In this document: positions 23,522 through 31,765 of the stretch, one piece after another
Numbering within the stretch: the stretch's first letter is position 1
Layout: every line of letters begins with the position of its first letter
Origin: Candidatus Equimonas enterica
Lineage (GTDB): Bacteria; Bacteroidota; Bacteroidia; Bacteroidales; Bacteroidaceae
Direction: 5' to 3'
DNA: 38,775 nt
Assembly: GCA_018066225.1 (NCBI GenBank)
Contig: JAGHRU010000124.1
Location: 1-38,775, forward strand
The notes under the pieces: model-generated
Told to the model about the DNA's origin: nothing
What the model saw: the letters and a program-made list of their open reading frames with translations, nothing else
Databases searched by the model: none
Program-made: the position numbers and the translations under genes

Positions 23522-26365
23522 TTACTCGGTGAAGTCAGCAGGGAGCATCGTGATGATAGCACGGTTCTTGTCGCGGAGCATGATGTTATTGACGAAAGCC
23601 TGAATGTCTTCGGAGGTCACGCCTTCGAGGGCTTCAAGATAGCCAGCCTGTGCATCGCGACCCCAGAGGATTTGATTCTGGATGAGGCCATGCCAGTAGC
23701 CGTTCTTGCGCAGACCGTCGTTGTAGTCCTTGACGGCGAACTCACGCCACTTGCCAAGTTCCTCAGCGGTAACACCACCTTCGGCAATCTCGCGGATACC
23801 GACCTCCATGAGATAGAGGGCGCTGTCCATCTTGGCAGGCTGCACGGGGCAGTAGATCTGCATCAAGTACTCGGGGTGGAAACCGCCACGCACGGCACCG
23901 TTGGCACCTACGCTGTACGACATACCACCTTCCTCACGAATGGATTTGAGGTAACGCTGCGAGAGGATTTCGCCGAGAGCGTCGAGGATGACGCGGTTCT
24001 TGGCATTCCACGCGATGTCGCCGTGCCAGAACTGTACGATGTTGGCCTGCGGCGTTTCCATGCTACGGACGAAGCGGTTTTGGATGTCACCATTTGCATA
24101 GCGGATGTTGAGGTCGGTGAACTCTTCACGCTGCTTCACACCGGGGAGCGTAGCGATGTACTGCTCGGTGAACAAGCGGAGGCTATCGACATTGATTGCA
24201 CCAGTGAAGATGAAGTCGAAGTCACCTGCGCTCTGGAAGCGGGTGCTGTAAAGGTTCTTCATATTCTCATAGCTCAACTTGTCGAGGTCAGCCACCTTCT
24301 TCACTTCCACCTTGCGGGGGTGGTGGTTCCAGATGGTCTGCTGGATGGAATCTTGGAAGGCTACTTGAGGATTCTTCTCAGCGTTTTCGAGCGCAGTGCG
24401 CATCATGCTGATGAGGTTGTTGTAAGCCTCGGGATCATCCATCGGCTTCTGGAAGTGGAGATAGGTGAGCTCGAAGAGCGTACGGAGGTCCTTGGGCGTG
24501 CTGTGGCCAGAGAGCGACTCGGTGTTGTCGTCGATGCTGGGCGATACACCGGCTTGCTTACCAGCGAGTTTCTTCTGGAGTTCGTTGCTCTTGAAGTTAC
24601 CCTTACCCGTCATAGAGATGACTGCGTCGGTCATGCTGGCATCGAGCAGGTCGTTCTGGGCAATCTTGGAGAGACCACCCTTGGAAATAGCCGTCATAGC
24701 AATTTCGGTGTCCGAGAAGTCGGTGACCTTATAGAATACGCGAGCACCGTTCTTCAGCGTCCAGCAAGTGTAGCCAAACTCGGCAGCACTTTCGCTCTGT
24801 ATCTTTTGCTTCTTGGGGAGTTTCTTGATGAGGGGCTCGTTCTTCACGTTATCGACAAAGCCTTCGAGTTTCGCGCTCTTGGCAGCAGCGATAGCAGCCT
24901 TGAAGTCGTCAACGGTAGGCAGTACATAGTCATCCTTTTCGGGGAACATACAGAAGACCACGAAGTTCTTGTCGGTGCTGGCCGTGAGTTGCTTGAAGAC
25001 TTGGTTGTAAGCCTCGGTGGGCAACTGCTGTGCCATCATCTTGTAGGTCTGGAACTCGGTCTCGAGATCGGGGATGTAGTCACCTTCGAGGAAGTGGCGT
25101 ACATACTGCTGCACATAGAACTCGTTGTCGTGCTTGTTGCGGTTCTCGTAGAGACGCTCCATGCGGCTGACAGCATTATCACGCGCACGGCCAATCTCGC
25201 TCTCGGTGAAGCCGAACTGACGCGCACGCTCCACTTCTTCCATTACCATCTGCACGGCAGCCTTTTCCTGACCGGGCTTGGGAACGATATACACACTAAA
25301 TGCGTCGCAAGTCTTGGAGAAGAGATACTTGCCATAGCCAGAGCCTGCACCAACGAAAGGACAGTCGGCCTTCTTGGAGAGGTCGTCGAGACGCTCGTCG
25401 AGGACAGAGGAGCCGAAGCCTTCGAGCATATCCATCTGCATCTTAATAGGCGTGCCGCGATACTCCATGGGGAGCGTCGTTTCGGGTGTCTTAAACATGA
25501 GCTGGATGATGCCTTGCTGCTGCTCCTTATCCTTGTCGATGACGTAGATAGCTTCTTCATTGTCGGGCACGGGATAGAGTTCGTACTGGGCAGGATTTTC
25601 GGGCATCTCGATGCTGGAGAACATCTCCTTAATCTTGGCTTCTACATAGTCCACGTCGATGTCACCGACTACGACCAGACCTTGGAGATCGGGACGGTAC
25701 CACTTCTCGTAGTATGCACGGAGGAACTCGGGGGTGAAGTTATCGATGACTTCCATCAAGCCGATAGGCATGCGGTTGCCATACTTGGAGCCAGGATAGA
25801 TAGTAGGCAGGTTGCGCTCCATGATGCGCATGCTGGCACTGCTACGCATACGCCACTCTTCGTGGATGACGCCGCGCTCCTTGTCTATCTCTGCGGGCTC
25901 GAGCAGCAGGTCGTTGCTCCAGTCGTGGAGGATGAGCAAGCACTTATCGATGTTGCTCTGCGTCGTGGTGGGCACGTCGTTGATGTTATAGACCGTCTCA
26001 TCGGTAGAGGTGTAAGCGTTGAGGTTAGCACCAAACTTCACGCCGATGCTTTCGCAGAACTCCACGACACCATTGCCAGGGAAGTTCTTTGTGCCGTTGA
26101 AGCACATGTGTTCGAGGAAGTGGGCGAGACCACGCTGGGAGTCTTCTTCCTGCACCGAGCCCACCTTCTGTGCGATGTAGAAGTTCGCACGTTCCTTGGG
26201 CTCCTCATTGTGACGGATGTAGTAAGTCATGCCATTGGGCAACTTACCATAGCGGATGGCGGGGTCCATAGGGAACTGGGGCACCTCGGGCATTTGTGCA
26301 AATGCGGGCATACCAGCCAAGATGGCAACCACCAAGAGCATGAGGGTCTTGAAATGTTTCATCAT
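23522..26365 (-). CDS. M16-family (pitrilysin-like) zinc metallopeptidase, exported
   Basis: A two-lobed zinc peptidase of 947 aa with a signal peptide (ends AFAQ, residue 24). The inverted zinc motif HFLEH is at residues 82-86, and the distal glutamate ligand E163 lies in EIDKERGVIHEEW, so the first lobe should be active. The second half (about 540-947) repeats the fold without the motif, as usual (FTGAINVDSLRLF, FQSAGDFDFIF). It probably degrades peptides in the periplasm; the substrate is unknown. No clear promoter is seen upstream, so it may be transcribed through from dsbD. Confidence 0.95.
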   Translation of the reverse strand: MMKHFKTLMLLVVAILAGMPAFAQMPEVPQFPMDPAIRYGKLPNGMTYYIRHNEEPKERANFYIAQKVGSVQEEDSQRGLAHFLEHMCFNGTKNFPGNGVVEFCESIGVKFGANLNAYTSTDETVYNINDVPTTTQSNIDKCLLILHDWSNDLLLEPAEIDKERGVIHEEWRMRSSASMRIMERNLPTIYPGSKYGNRMPIGLMEVIDNFTPEFLRAYYEKWYRPDLQGLVVVGDIDVDYVEAKIKEMFSSIEMPENPAQYELYPVPDNEEAIYVIDKDKEQQQGIIQLMFKTPETTLPMEYRGTPIKMQMDMLEGFGSSVLDERLDDLSKKADCPFVGAGSGYGKYLFSKTCDAFSVYIVPKPGQEKAAVQMVMEEVERARQFGFTESEIGRARDNAVSRMERLYENRNKHDNEFYVQQYVRHFLEGDYIPDLETEFQTYKMMAQQLPTEAYNQVFKQLTASTDKNFVVFCMFPEKDDYVLPTVDDFKAAIAAAKSAKLEGFVDNVKNEPLIKKLPKKQKIQSESAAEFGYTCWTLKNGARVFYKVTDFSDTEIAMTAISKGGLSKIAQNDLLDASMTDAVISMTGKGNFKSNELQKKLAGKQAGVSPSIDDNTESLSGHSTPKDLRTLFELTYLHFQKPMDDPEAYNNLISMMRTALENAEKNPQVAFQDSIQQTIWNHHPRKVEVKKVADLDKLSYENMKNLYSTRFQSAGDFDFIFTGAINVDSLRLFTEQYIATLPGVKQREEFTDLNIRYANGDIQNRFVRSMETPQANIVQFWHGDIAWNAKNRVILDALGEILSQRYLKSIREEGGMSYSVGANGAVRGGFHPEYLMQIYCPVQPAKMDSALYLMEVGIREIAEGGVTAEELGKWREFAVKDYNDGLRKNGYWHGLIQNQILWGRDAQAGYLEALEGVTSEDIQAFVNNIMLRDKNRAIITMLPADFTE

Positions 26366-26410
26366 GATTGTTGTAGTATGAATTGTTTGTTGATATTGTT
26401 GAGAGTAGGC

Positions 26411-26440
26411 GCAAGAGCCACCCGTGGCGAGGGCTCTTGC
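26411..26440 (-). terminator. Hairpin between dsbD and the M16 gene
   Basis: A 9-bp stem GCAAGAGCC/GGCTCTTGC (26411-26419 with 26432-26440) and a 12-nt loop. No T-run follows on the minus strand, so it could be a weak terminator or an intercistronic stabilising structure. Confidence 0.45.
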
Positions 26441-26490
26441 TTTATGGGATTAGACGCAGCGAGAGCAGGATTTACTACACCGCTCACGGC

Positions 26491-28518
26491 TTATTTCGCA
26501 GCATATTTGTCCAGACCCTCGTGCAGCCAATCGACGTAGGCATCGATGTCCTCGTCATAGGAGCGTGCCTTGCCGAGCAGATGGCCTTCGTTGTCGAGGA
26601 GGAAGTAGTAGGGCTGTGCGTTGCAGCCAAACTTGCTGCGCTGCAAATAACTCCAGCGGTCACCCACGGTGCGCAAGGTGACAGCCTTGCCATTCTCCTG
26701 CACTTCGATGGGCTCGGCCAACTTGGTCTTATCATCGACGTAGAGGCTGATGAGCACATAGTCTTTGGTCAGCAGGTCGCGGACTTTGGCGTCATGCCAT
26801 ACGGCGAGTTCCATCTTACGACAGTTCACGCAGCCGAAGCCAGTGAAATCGACCATAACGGGCTTGCCGTTGGCCTTGGCATAGGCCATACCCTGCTCGT
26901 AGTCGTTGAACTTGGCTTCTACCTTCACGTTGTCGAGGTTGAAGTCCTGCGTGGACATAGGCGGCGCGAAGGCACTGACAGCCTTGACAGGTGCGCCCCA
27001 AAGACCGGGTATCATATAGACAGCGAAGGCGAGCGAGCAGAGAGCGATGAAGAAGCCCGTTACGCTGCAGCCCTTCTCCTCGGGGTCGTCGTGCGGGAAC
27101 TTGATGAAGCCCAAGAGATAGAGGCCCATGCAAGTGAAGATGATAATCCAGAGCGAGAGGAAGACTTCGCGGTCGCAGAGATGCCAGCCATAGGCGAGGT
27201 CGGCCACGCTGAAGAATTTGAGGGCAAAGGCGAGTTCGAGGAAGCCGAGCACGACCTTAACCTTGTTGAGCCAACTGCTGCCCGAAGACTTCGCGCTGTT
27301 GAGCAACGAGGGGAAGAGGGCAAAGAGGGTGAAAGGAATGGCCAGCGCAAGGGCGAAGCCAAACATGCCGATGGTAGGTGCGAGTGCACTGCCACCACTG
27401 GTGCTGACTTCCACGAGCAGGAAACCGATGATAGGACCTGTGCACGAGAAACTTACGAGCGTCAGCGTGAAGGCCATGAGGAAGATGCTCAGCATACCCG
27501 TCGTAGAGCCAGCCTTACTATCGACAGCATTGCTCCACTTGGAGGGCAACGTGATCTCAAAGCCGCCAAAGAAGCTGGCAGCGAACACCACGAGCATCAA
27601 GAAGAAGAGGATGTTGAAGATAGCGTTGGTGGAGAGGTCGTTGAGGGCAGAAGCACCGAAGATGGTGGTGATGATAAGTCCCAAGGCCATGTATATCACG
27701 ATGATAGAGATGCCATAGGTGATGGCATCTTTCACGCCTTGCTTACGGTCGCCAGCCTTGTCGGCACGTTTAAGGAAGAAGCTCACCGTCATGGGGATGA
27801 TGGGCCACACGCAAGGCGTGACGAGGGCGATGAGACCGCCGAGGAAACCGAGGAAGAAGATGTACCACCACGACTTACCAGCGATGTCATTGTCGTTGCC
27901 CATCTGGTTGAGTTCGTCGATGACGGGCGTCCAGAGAGCCTTCACCTCGGCATCGTCCATAGCGGGAGCGGCCACGGTTGCGGAGTCGGCAGCAGCACCA
28001 GCCTCGGCAGCAGCGGCTTCGGGCTCTTCTTCTTCGCCTTCTACGCCTGCGGCAGCAGCCTGAGCGGCATCGGGACCGTCGCTACCTTTAAGCTTGAAAT
28101 CAACGTTGGTGGGAGGCATACAGTTCTCATCGTTGCAAGCAGAGAACTGGAAGTAACCCTTCATCTCGTAGTCTTTGTCGGTAAGGGTGACGCGCTGCGT
28201 GAAGGTGGCTTTGTTCTCGTAGAACGTAATCTTCATGCCGTCAAACATGGGCTCGCTCACGGTTTTCGCGCCGGGGCCGCCTTTGAGTTTGCCCGCAGCC
28301 TTTGCGCCCTTCTTGCTGTCGATGTTGAAGGTTGCAGGGTTGGGTCCATCGGCAGGGATATTGGTGGAATAGATATGCCAGCCGGGGGCTGCCTTACCAG
28401 TAAAGATGATGTCCACCTCAGTGGGGCTTACGCGCTTGTAAGACACATTGAAGGTGACCTGAGCGTGCATGGTAATGGCCATTACCATAAGCACGAATAC
28501 GGAAAGAATCCTTCTCAT
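26491..28518 (-). CDS. dsbD: Thiol:disulfide interchange protein DsbD
   Basis: Transfers electrons from cytoplasmic thioredoxin across the inner membrane to periplasmic disulfide and cytochrome-maturation partners. The 675-aa protein has all three DsbD modules: a signal peptide and N-terminal alpha domain with CNDENC (C128, C133); a multi-span beta domain with cysteines in TPCVWPIIPMTV and SFSCTGPIIGF; and a C-terminal thioredoxin-like gamma domain with FTGFGCVNCRKME. An Ala/Glu-rich linker (about 150-175) joins alpha and beta. A -7 box lies about 50 bp upstream. Confidence 0.95.
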   Translation of the reverse strand: MRRILSVFVLMVMAITMHAQVTFNVSYKRVSPTEVDIIFTGKAAPGWHIYSTNIPADGPNPATFNIDSKKGAKAAGKLKGGPGAKTVSEPMFDGMKITFYENKATFTQRVTLTDKDYEMKGYFQFSACNDENCMPPTNVDFKLKGSDGPDAAQAAAAGVEGEEEEPEAAAAEAGAAADSATVAAPAMDDAEVKALWTPVIDELNQMGNDNDIAGKSWWYIFFLGFLGGLIALVTPCVWPIIPMTVSFFLKRADKAGDRKQGVKDAITYGISIIVIYMALGLIITTIFGASALNDLSTNAIFNILFFLMLVVFAASFFGGFEITLPSKWSNAVDSKAGSTTGMLSIFLMAFTLTLVSFSCTGPIIGFLLVEVSTSGGSALAPTIGMFGFALALAIPFTLFALFPSLLNSAKSSGSSWLNKVKVVLGFLELAFALKFFSVADLAYGWHLCDREVFLSLWIIIFTCMGLYLLGFIKFPHDDPEEKGCSVTGFFIALCSLAFAVYMIPGLWGAPVKAVSAFAPPMSTQDFNLDNVKVEAKFNDYEQGMAYAKANGKPVMVDFTGFGCVNCRKMELAVWHDAKVRDLLTKDYVLISLYVDDKTKLAEPIEVQENGKAVTLRTVGDRWSYLQRSKFGCNAQPYYFLLDNEGHLLGKARSYDEDIDAYVDWLHEGLDKYAAK

Positions 28519-28568
28519 TGTAGTGTGGTATATACGTATATGTTTTTATTGTTTCAGACAGTTTGGGC

Positions 28569-28577
28569 GCAAAGTTA
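28569..28577 (-). promoter_or_regulatory. Promoter -7 box of dsbD
   Basis: Minus strand TAACTTTGC, a full match to TAnnTTTG, about 50 bp upstream of dsbD. Immediately upstream (28578-28597) is an 8-bp hairpin-forming repeat with a GCAA loop in RNA. A consensus -33 is not seen. Confidence 0.6.
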
Positions 28578-28616
28578 CGCATTTCTTGCGAAATACGGCC
28601 TAAAAAAATGTTATTT

Positions 28617-29378
28617 TTATTGGCCGAACGTCGCGTCCGCATCGTTTTTGCCGAAATGATAGGTCAGCGTCAGCAGCCCCGACACATTGCGGGCAGGGTG
28701 TCGGGGTACGCCTTGCAGCGTGACGGCACCGGCCTTGTTGCAGTTGGTCAGTCCGAAGTCGGCTTCAAGGCCAATGCGCAGCCCCGAAACTAATTGGTAG
28801 CCCACGGCGGCTTGCAAGCCAGCATCGAAACGGCGGGATTGGGCATCACGGCCAAAGGTGTGGGCATCGTAGTAGTATTTGGCGGCCTCATAGGCACTGC
28901 CGTCACCCTTGACTTTGAGTTTTCCCGTCACGCCGAGAGCCGCATAAGGCCCCATACCGATATATATATAGCGGCCTTCACCGAGGCGAAAGTAGTAGCG
29001 CAACGGCAGGGCGAAGTGGAGATAGTTGGCCGTCGCAGCCACATTGGCGGTGCTCATCACAGGGTTGCCGAAGTCGTCGAGGCGCACTTCGCCTGTCTTG
29101 TCGTCGATGACGGGCGTCTGCACATCGTCGTCTTTCCACCCCTTGCTATACATCGAGAGCGTAGGGGCTATGGTCAGGTGCTGATTAAACTCATATTCAT
29201 AGCCCAAGCCGCCCGTGATGGCGCCGACCACGCGACTGGGGTCGCTGCCGCTATGCGTAGCAAGGCCGCCACCGACACGCAAGAAGAAGCCTTGCGCCGA
29301 GGCTGTCACACAACCAACAAGACCAAGGAGGGCAAGAAGAAAAATACGGCGAAGCAGAGAGAAACTATGGGTATTCAT
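28617..29378 (-). CDS. Outer-membrane beta-barrel protein (PorT-like)
   Basis: A 253-aa exported protein with a signal peptide (ends ASAQ) and alternating beta-strand pattern typical of small eight-stranded Bacteroidetes barrels: GFFLRVGGGLATHSG, GAITGGLGYEYEFNQHLTI, YLHFALPLRYYFRLGEGRYIYIGMGPYAALG, LQAAVGYQLVSGLRIGLEAD and SGLLTLTYHFGK. Such proteins are described as outer-membrane beta-barrel or PorT-family; the function is unknown. It starts 36 nt after the helicase stop, in the same direction. Confidence 0.82.
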   Translation of the reverse strand: MNTHSFSLLRRIFLLALLGLVGCVTASAQGFFLRVGGGLATHSGSDPSRVVGAITGGLGYEYEFNQHLTIAPTLSMYSKGWKDDDVQTPVIDDKTGEVRLDDFGNPVMSTANVAATANYLHFALPLRYYFRLGEGRYIYIGMGPYAALGVTGKLKVKGDGSAYEAAKYYYDAHTFGRDAQSRRFDAGLQAAVGYQLVSGLRIGLEADFGLTNCNKAGAVTLQGVPRHPARNVSGLLTLTYHFGKNDADATFGQ

Positions 29379-29414
29379 TGCTGCAAATCAGTATAAAAGG
29401 TGATACGCTTATGG

Positions 29415-30401
29415 TCAATCTTCAAAGAACTTGCGCCAATCGTCTTGCAGGCGTGTGGCTTTCTTCTTGGGACGCACCGCCGACTTCTTGGGACGCGTCG
29501 GCTGATCGTCAGCCCACTCCTTGCGGTGCTTGAAGGCTGGCTTGCGGCTTGCAAAGCCGGGACGCGCCTCACGCTGATAGCCCTTGTCGGGGCGATGCGT
29601 CTCACGCTTCGGCGCACGGTTACTGCGCTTGCCGCCTGCGGCTTGCTGGTCTTCGGGGTCGGCCCAATCGACCACCACACGGCGGCCTCCTGTCTTGACG
29701 CGCTTCATGCCGTCGATGACGGTCTGCGCCTGCTCCTCGGGCACCTCAAAGAAACTGAACTGCTGGGCAAGGTCGATGCGTCCGATGGCGATGTATTCGT
29801 CCATGTGGCGGTTGATGAGGCTGATGATTTCGCGCGCATAGTAGTTGTCGCGCTTGCCGAGGTTGAGAAACAGACGCTTATAGCCAGCCTCTGGCGTGTG
29901 GTCGGCGTCGGCACGCCCTTTGCGCTTGCCGCCTCCCGTGTCGCGGTCGCTGCTTGCGATACGCTTGCTCTCCTTGGGCTGCACGATGTCGGGGGCATCG
30001 GCATAGTAAGCCACGAAACGGCCAAACTCGCGTTGCACGATGCGCTTGATGAGGTCTTCCTTGCTGAGCCATTCGAGTTTGTGCATCACTTCGGGCAGGA
30101 ATGGTGCAATCTGCGCCTCATCCACATCGACCTGTTCGAGCAGTTCCATGACGCGGTAGAGTTGCTTGGTGCAGAATTCTTGGGGCTCGGGCAGCGTGCC
30201 AGCCTCAAACTGCTTGCCGATGACGCGCTCTATGGTGCGCACCTTGCCGCGCTCGCGCAGATGGATGATGCAGATGCTGGTGCCGCACTTGCCGGCGCGT
30301 CCAGTGCGTCCCGAGCGGTGGGTGTAGTTTTCCACGTCGTCGGGCAGTCCGTAGTTGATGACATGGGTGAGGTCTTCCACGTCGAGGCCGCGTGCTGCCA
30401 C
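29415..30401 (-). pseudogene. DEAD-box RNA helicase, C-terminal part (frameshifted)
   Basis: This frame carries motif V and VI of a DEAD-box helicase ([14 protein letters not shown], just upstream in the same frame, and [12 protein letters not shown]), a middle region, a DbpA/CsdA-like RNA-binding domain ([36 protein letters not shown]) and a basic tail ([31 protein letters not shown]). It continues the 30205-31299 reading frame after a net one-base shift near 30411. Joined, the two parts give a helicase of about 628 aa, the size usual for the Bacteroidetes DeaD/CsdA type. The GTG at 30401 is not a credible natural start. Confidence 0.8.
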
Positions 30402-31299
30402 ATCGGTGGCCGAGCAACTGCGTGCGGTGCTGTCTGAACTTCTGCATCGTCAGGTCGCGCTGTGCCTGTGCCAAGTCGCCGTGCAAGGCCTCGGCGTTGT
30501 AGCCGTCCTTGATGAGTTGGTCGGCCACCTCCTGCGTCTCTACTTTGGTGCGGCAGAAGATGATGGCGTAGATGCGGGGATAGTAGTCCACGATGCGCTT
30601 GAGAGCAGCATATTTGTCCTTGGCCTGCACCATGTAGTAGATATGATTGACGTGCTCGGCACCCTCGTTGCGGCTTCCCACGACGATTTCCTTGTAGTCG
30701 CGCAGGTAGGACTTGGCGATACGCTCGATGTCGGGCCCCATCGTGGCCGAGAAGAGCAGCGTATTGCGGTCGCGTGGCACGCCTTCGAGGATGGCGTCGA
30801 TGCTTTCGGAGAAGCCCATGTTGAGCATTTCGTCGGCCTCGTCGAGCACCACATTGCTCACGGCTTCGAGATGCGCCACACCGCGGTGCATCAAGTCGAT
30901 GAGGCGTCCCGGCGTGGCCACGATGATTTGTGCGCCGCGTCGGAGTTGGCGGATTTGGCTCTCTATGCTTGCGCCGCCATAGACGGGCACGATGTGCAGG
31001 CCGTCGATGTAGCGGGCGTAGTCTTTGAGGTCGTCGGCTATTTGCAGGCAGAGTTCGCGCGTCGGGCTGAGGATGACAGCCTGTGTGGTGAGGTCGTCGG
31101 GGTTGGTCTTTTGCAGCACGGGCAGGCCAAAGGCGGCCGTCTTACCCGTCCCCGTCTGCGCCAGAGCGATGACATCGTTGCCTTCACCGAGGAGATAGGG
31201 GATGACTTCTTGCTGCACGGGCATCGGCTGCTCGTAGCCCATTTCGGAGATGGCGCGCAGCAGGGCTTCACTCACGCCAAGTTCTTGGAATGTCTTCAT
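30205..31299 (-). CDS. DEAD-box RNA helicase, N-terminal part (frameshifted)
   Basis: ATP-dependent RNA helicase thought to aid ribosome assembly and mRNA turnover. Seen in order are the Q motif ([14 protein letters not shown]), AQTGTGKT at 47-54, [41 protein letters not shown] and the start of the second RecA domain ([34 protein letters not shown]). After [12 protein letters not shown] the frame degenerates to GHRCGST, whereas the next frame gives [10 protein letters not shown], so a frameshift (two bases lost or one gained) lies near 30411; the last 70 or so residues of this frame are therefore not genuine. It has its own promoter box. Confidence 0.85.
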   Translation of the reverse strand: MKTFQELGVSEALLRAISEMGYEQPMPVQQEVIPYLLGEGNDVIALAQTGTGKTAAFGLPVLQKTNPDDLTTQAVILSPTRELCLQIADDLKDYARYIDGLHIVPVYGGASIESQIRQLRRGAQIIVATPGRLIDLMHRGVAHLEAVSNVVLDEADEMLNMGFSESIDAILEGVPRDRNTLLFSATMGPDIERIAKSYLRDYKEIVVGSRNEGAEHVNHIYYMVQAKDKYAALKRIVDYYPRIYAIIFCRTKVETQEVADQLIKDGYNAEALHGDLAQAQRDLTMQKFRQHRTQLLGHRCGSTRPRRGRPHPCHQLRTARRRGKLHPPLGTHWTRRQVRHQHLHHPSARARQGAHHRARHRQAV

Positions 31300-31306
31300 A
31301 AGTGGC

Positions 31307-31315
31307 GCAAAGTTA
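31307..31315 (-). promoter_or_regulatory. Promoter -7 box of the DEAD-box helicase
   Basis: Minus strand TAACTTTGC, full consensus match, 7 bp upstream of the ATG, which would leave a very short or absent leader. A TGTG at 31338-31335 with 19-bp spacing may serve as -33. Confidence 0.55.
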
Positions 31316-31340
31316 CAAAATACTTTTCAATAAACACAGC

Positions 31341-31398
31341 ATAGCCTTACACAAAAAGCCGAAGCACAGCGCGCTTCGGCTTTTTTGCGTAAGGCTAT
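31341..31398 (-). terminator. Nested long terminator hairpin
   Basis: An inner 13-bp stem AAAAAGCCGAAGC/GCTTCGGCTTTTT (31353-31365 with 31373-31385) with a 7-nt loop is enclosed by a second 10-bp stem ATAGCCTTAC/GTAAGGCTAT (31341-31350 with 31389-31398). A/T runs on both sides make it usable on either strand; the genes need it on the minus strand, downstream of the membrane-protein/acyl-CoA ligase unit. Confidence 0.85.
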
Positions 31399-31405
31399 TT
31401 AGTGG

Positions 31406-31765
31406 TTACAGCGTCGTCTTTTTAGCCAATGGCAGCAGGAGCAACTCCACGCCCAAGAGACAAAGCCAGAAAGACAGCAAAGCATCGTCCAGAGCGTAGG
31501 CTACTGCGCAACCGACGGCGATGATGACGAAATCGGTAAATGTCGTGGCCATGCACTTGGCGAGTTGAGCGCGAAACGCGCTTCTGTCGTGGCGGTAGAG
31601 CCATACGCCCCCGATGAGGGCACAGGCAAAGGCTGCGAAGATGAGGCCAGTGAGGGGATAGAAGAGGCACGCCTTGACTTCCTCCAACGGATAGAGCGCA
31701 AAGGCCAACATGCCTATCTGGGGCAGACGATACAGGTGGTGCGCACAAAGATGAGATAATGCCAT
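31406..31765 (-). CDS. Putative small multi-span membrane protein
   Basis: A 119-aa frame with three or four hydrophobic segments (GMLAFALYPLEEVKACLFYP, GLIFAAFACALIGGVWLY, FTDFVIIAVGCAVAYAL, LLSFWLCLLGVELLLLPLA) separated by a basic loop (RHDRSAFRAQLAK). It ends immediately before the nested terminator. It overlaps, in another frame of the same strand, the odd C-terminal extension of the acyl-CoA ligase; its protein-like character suggests that this frame, not the extension, is the one used. An internal ATG at 31711 is an alternative start. No family is recognised. Confidence 0.6.
   Translation of the reverse strand: MALSHLCAHHLYRLPQIGMLAFALYPLEEVKACLFYPLTGLIFAAFACALIGGVWLYRHDRSAFRAQLAKCMATTFTDFVIIAVGCAVAYALDDALLSFWLCLLGVELLLLPLAKKTTL

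Noticed and set aside
23480-26539. A 1019-codon plus-strand frame opposite the M16 peptidase.
   Set aside because: It is a long shadow caused by GC-rich codon use; the minus-strand protein has clear catalytic motifs. Similar antisense frames at 2106-3713, 5450-7132 and 26383-28659 were dropped for the same reason.
30401-30420. Programmed ribosomal frameshifting in the helicase.
   Set aside because: No slippery heptamer or downstream pseudoknot is evident, and the shift would drop a conserved Val; simple damage or error fits better.
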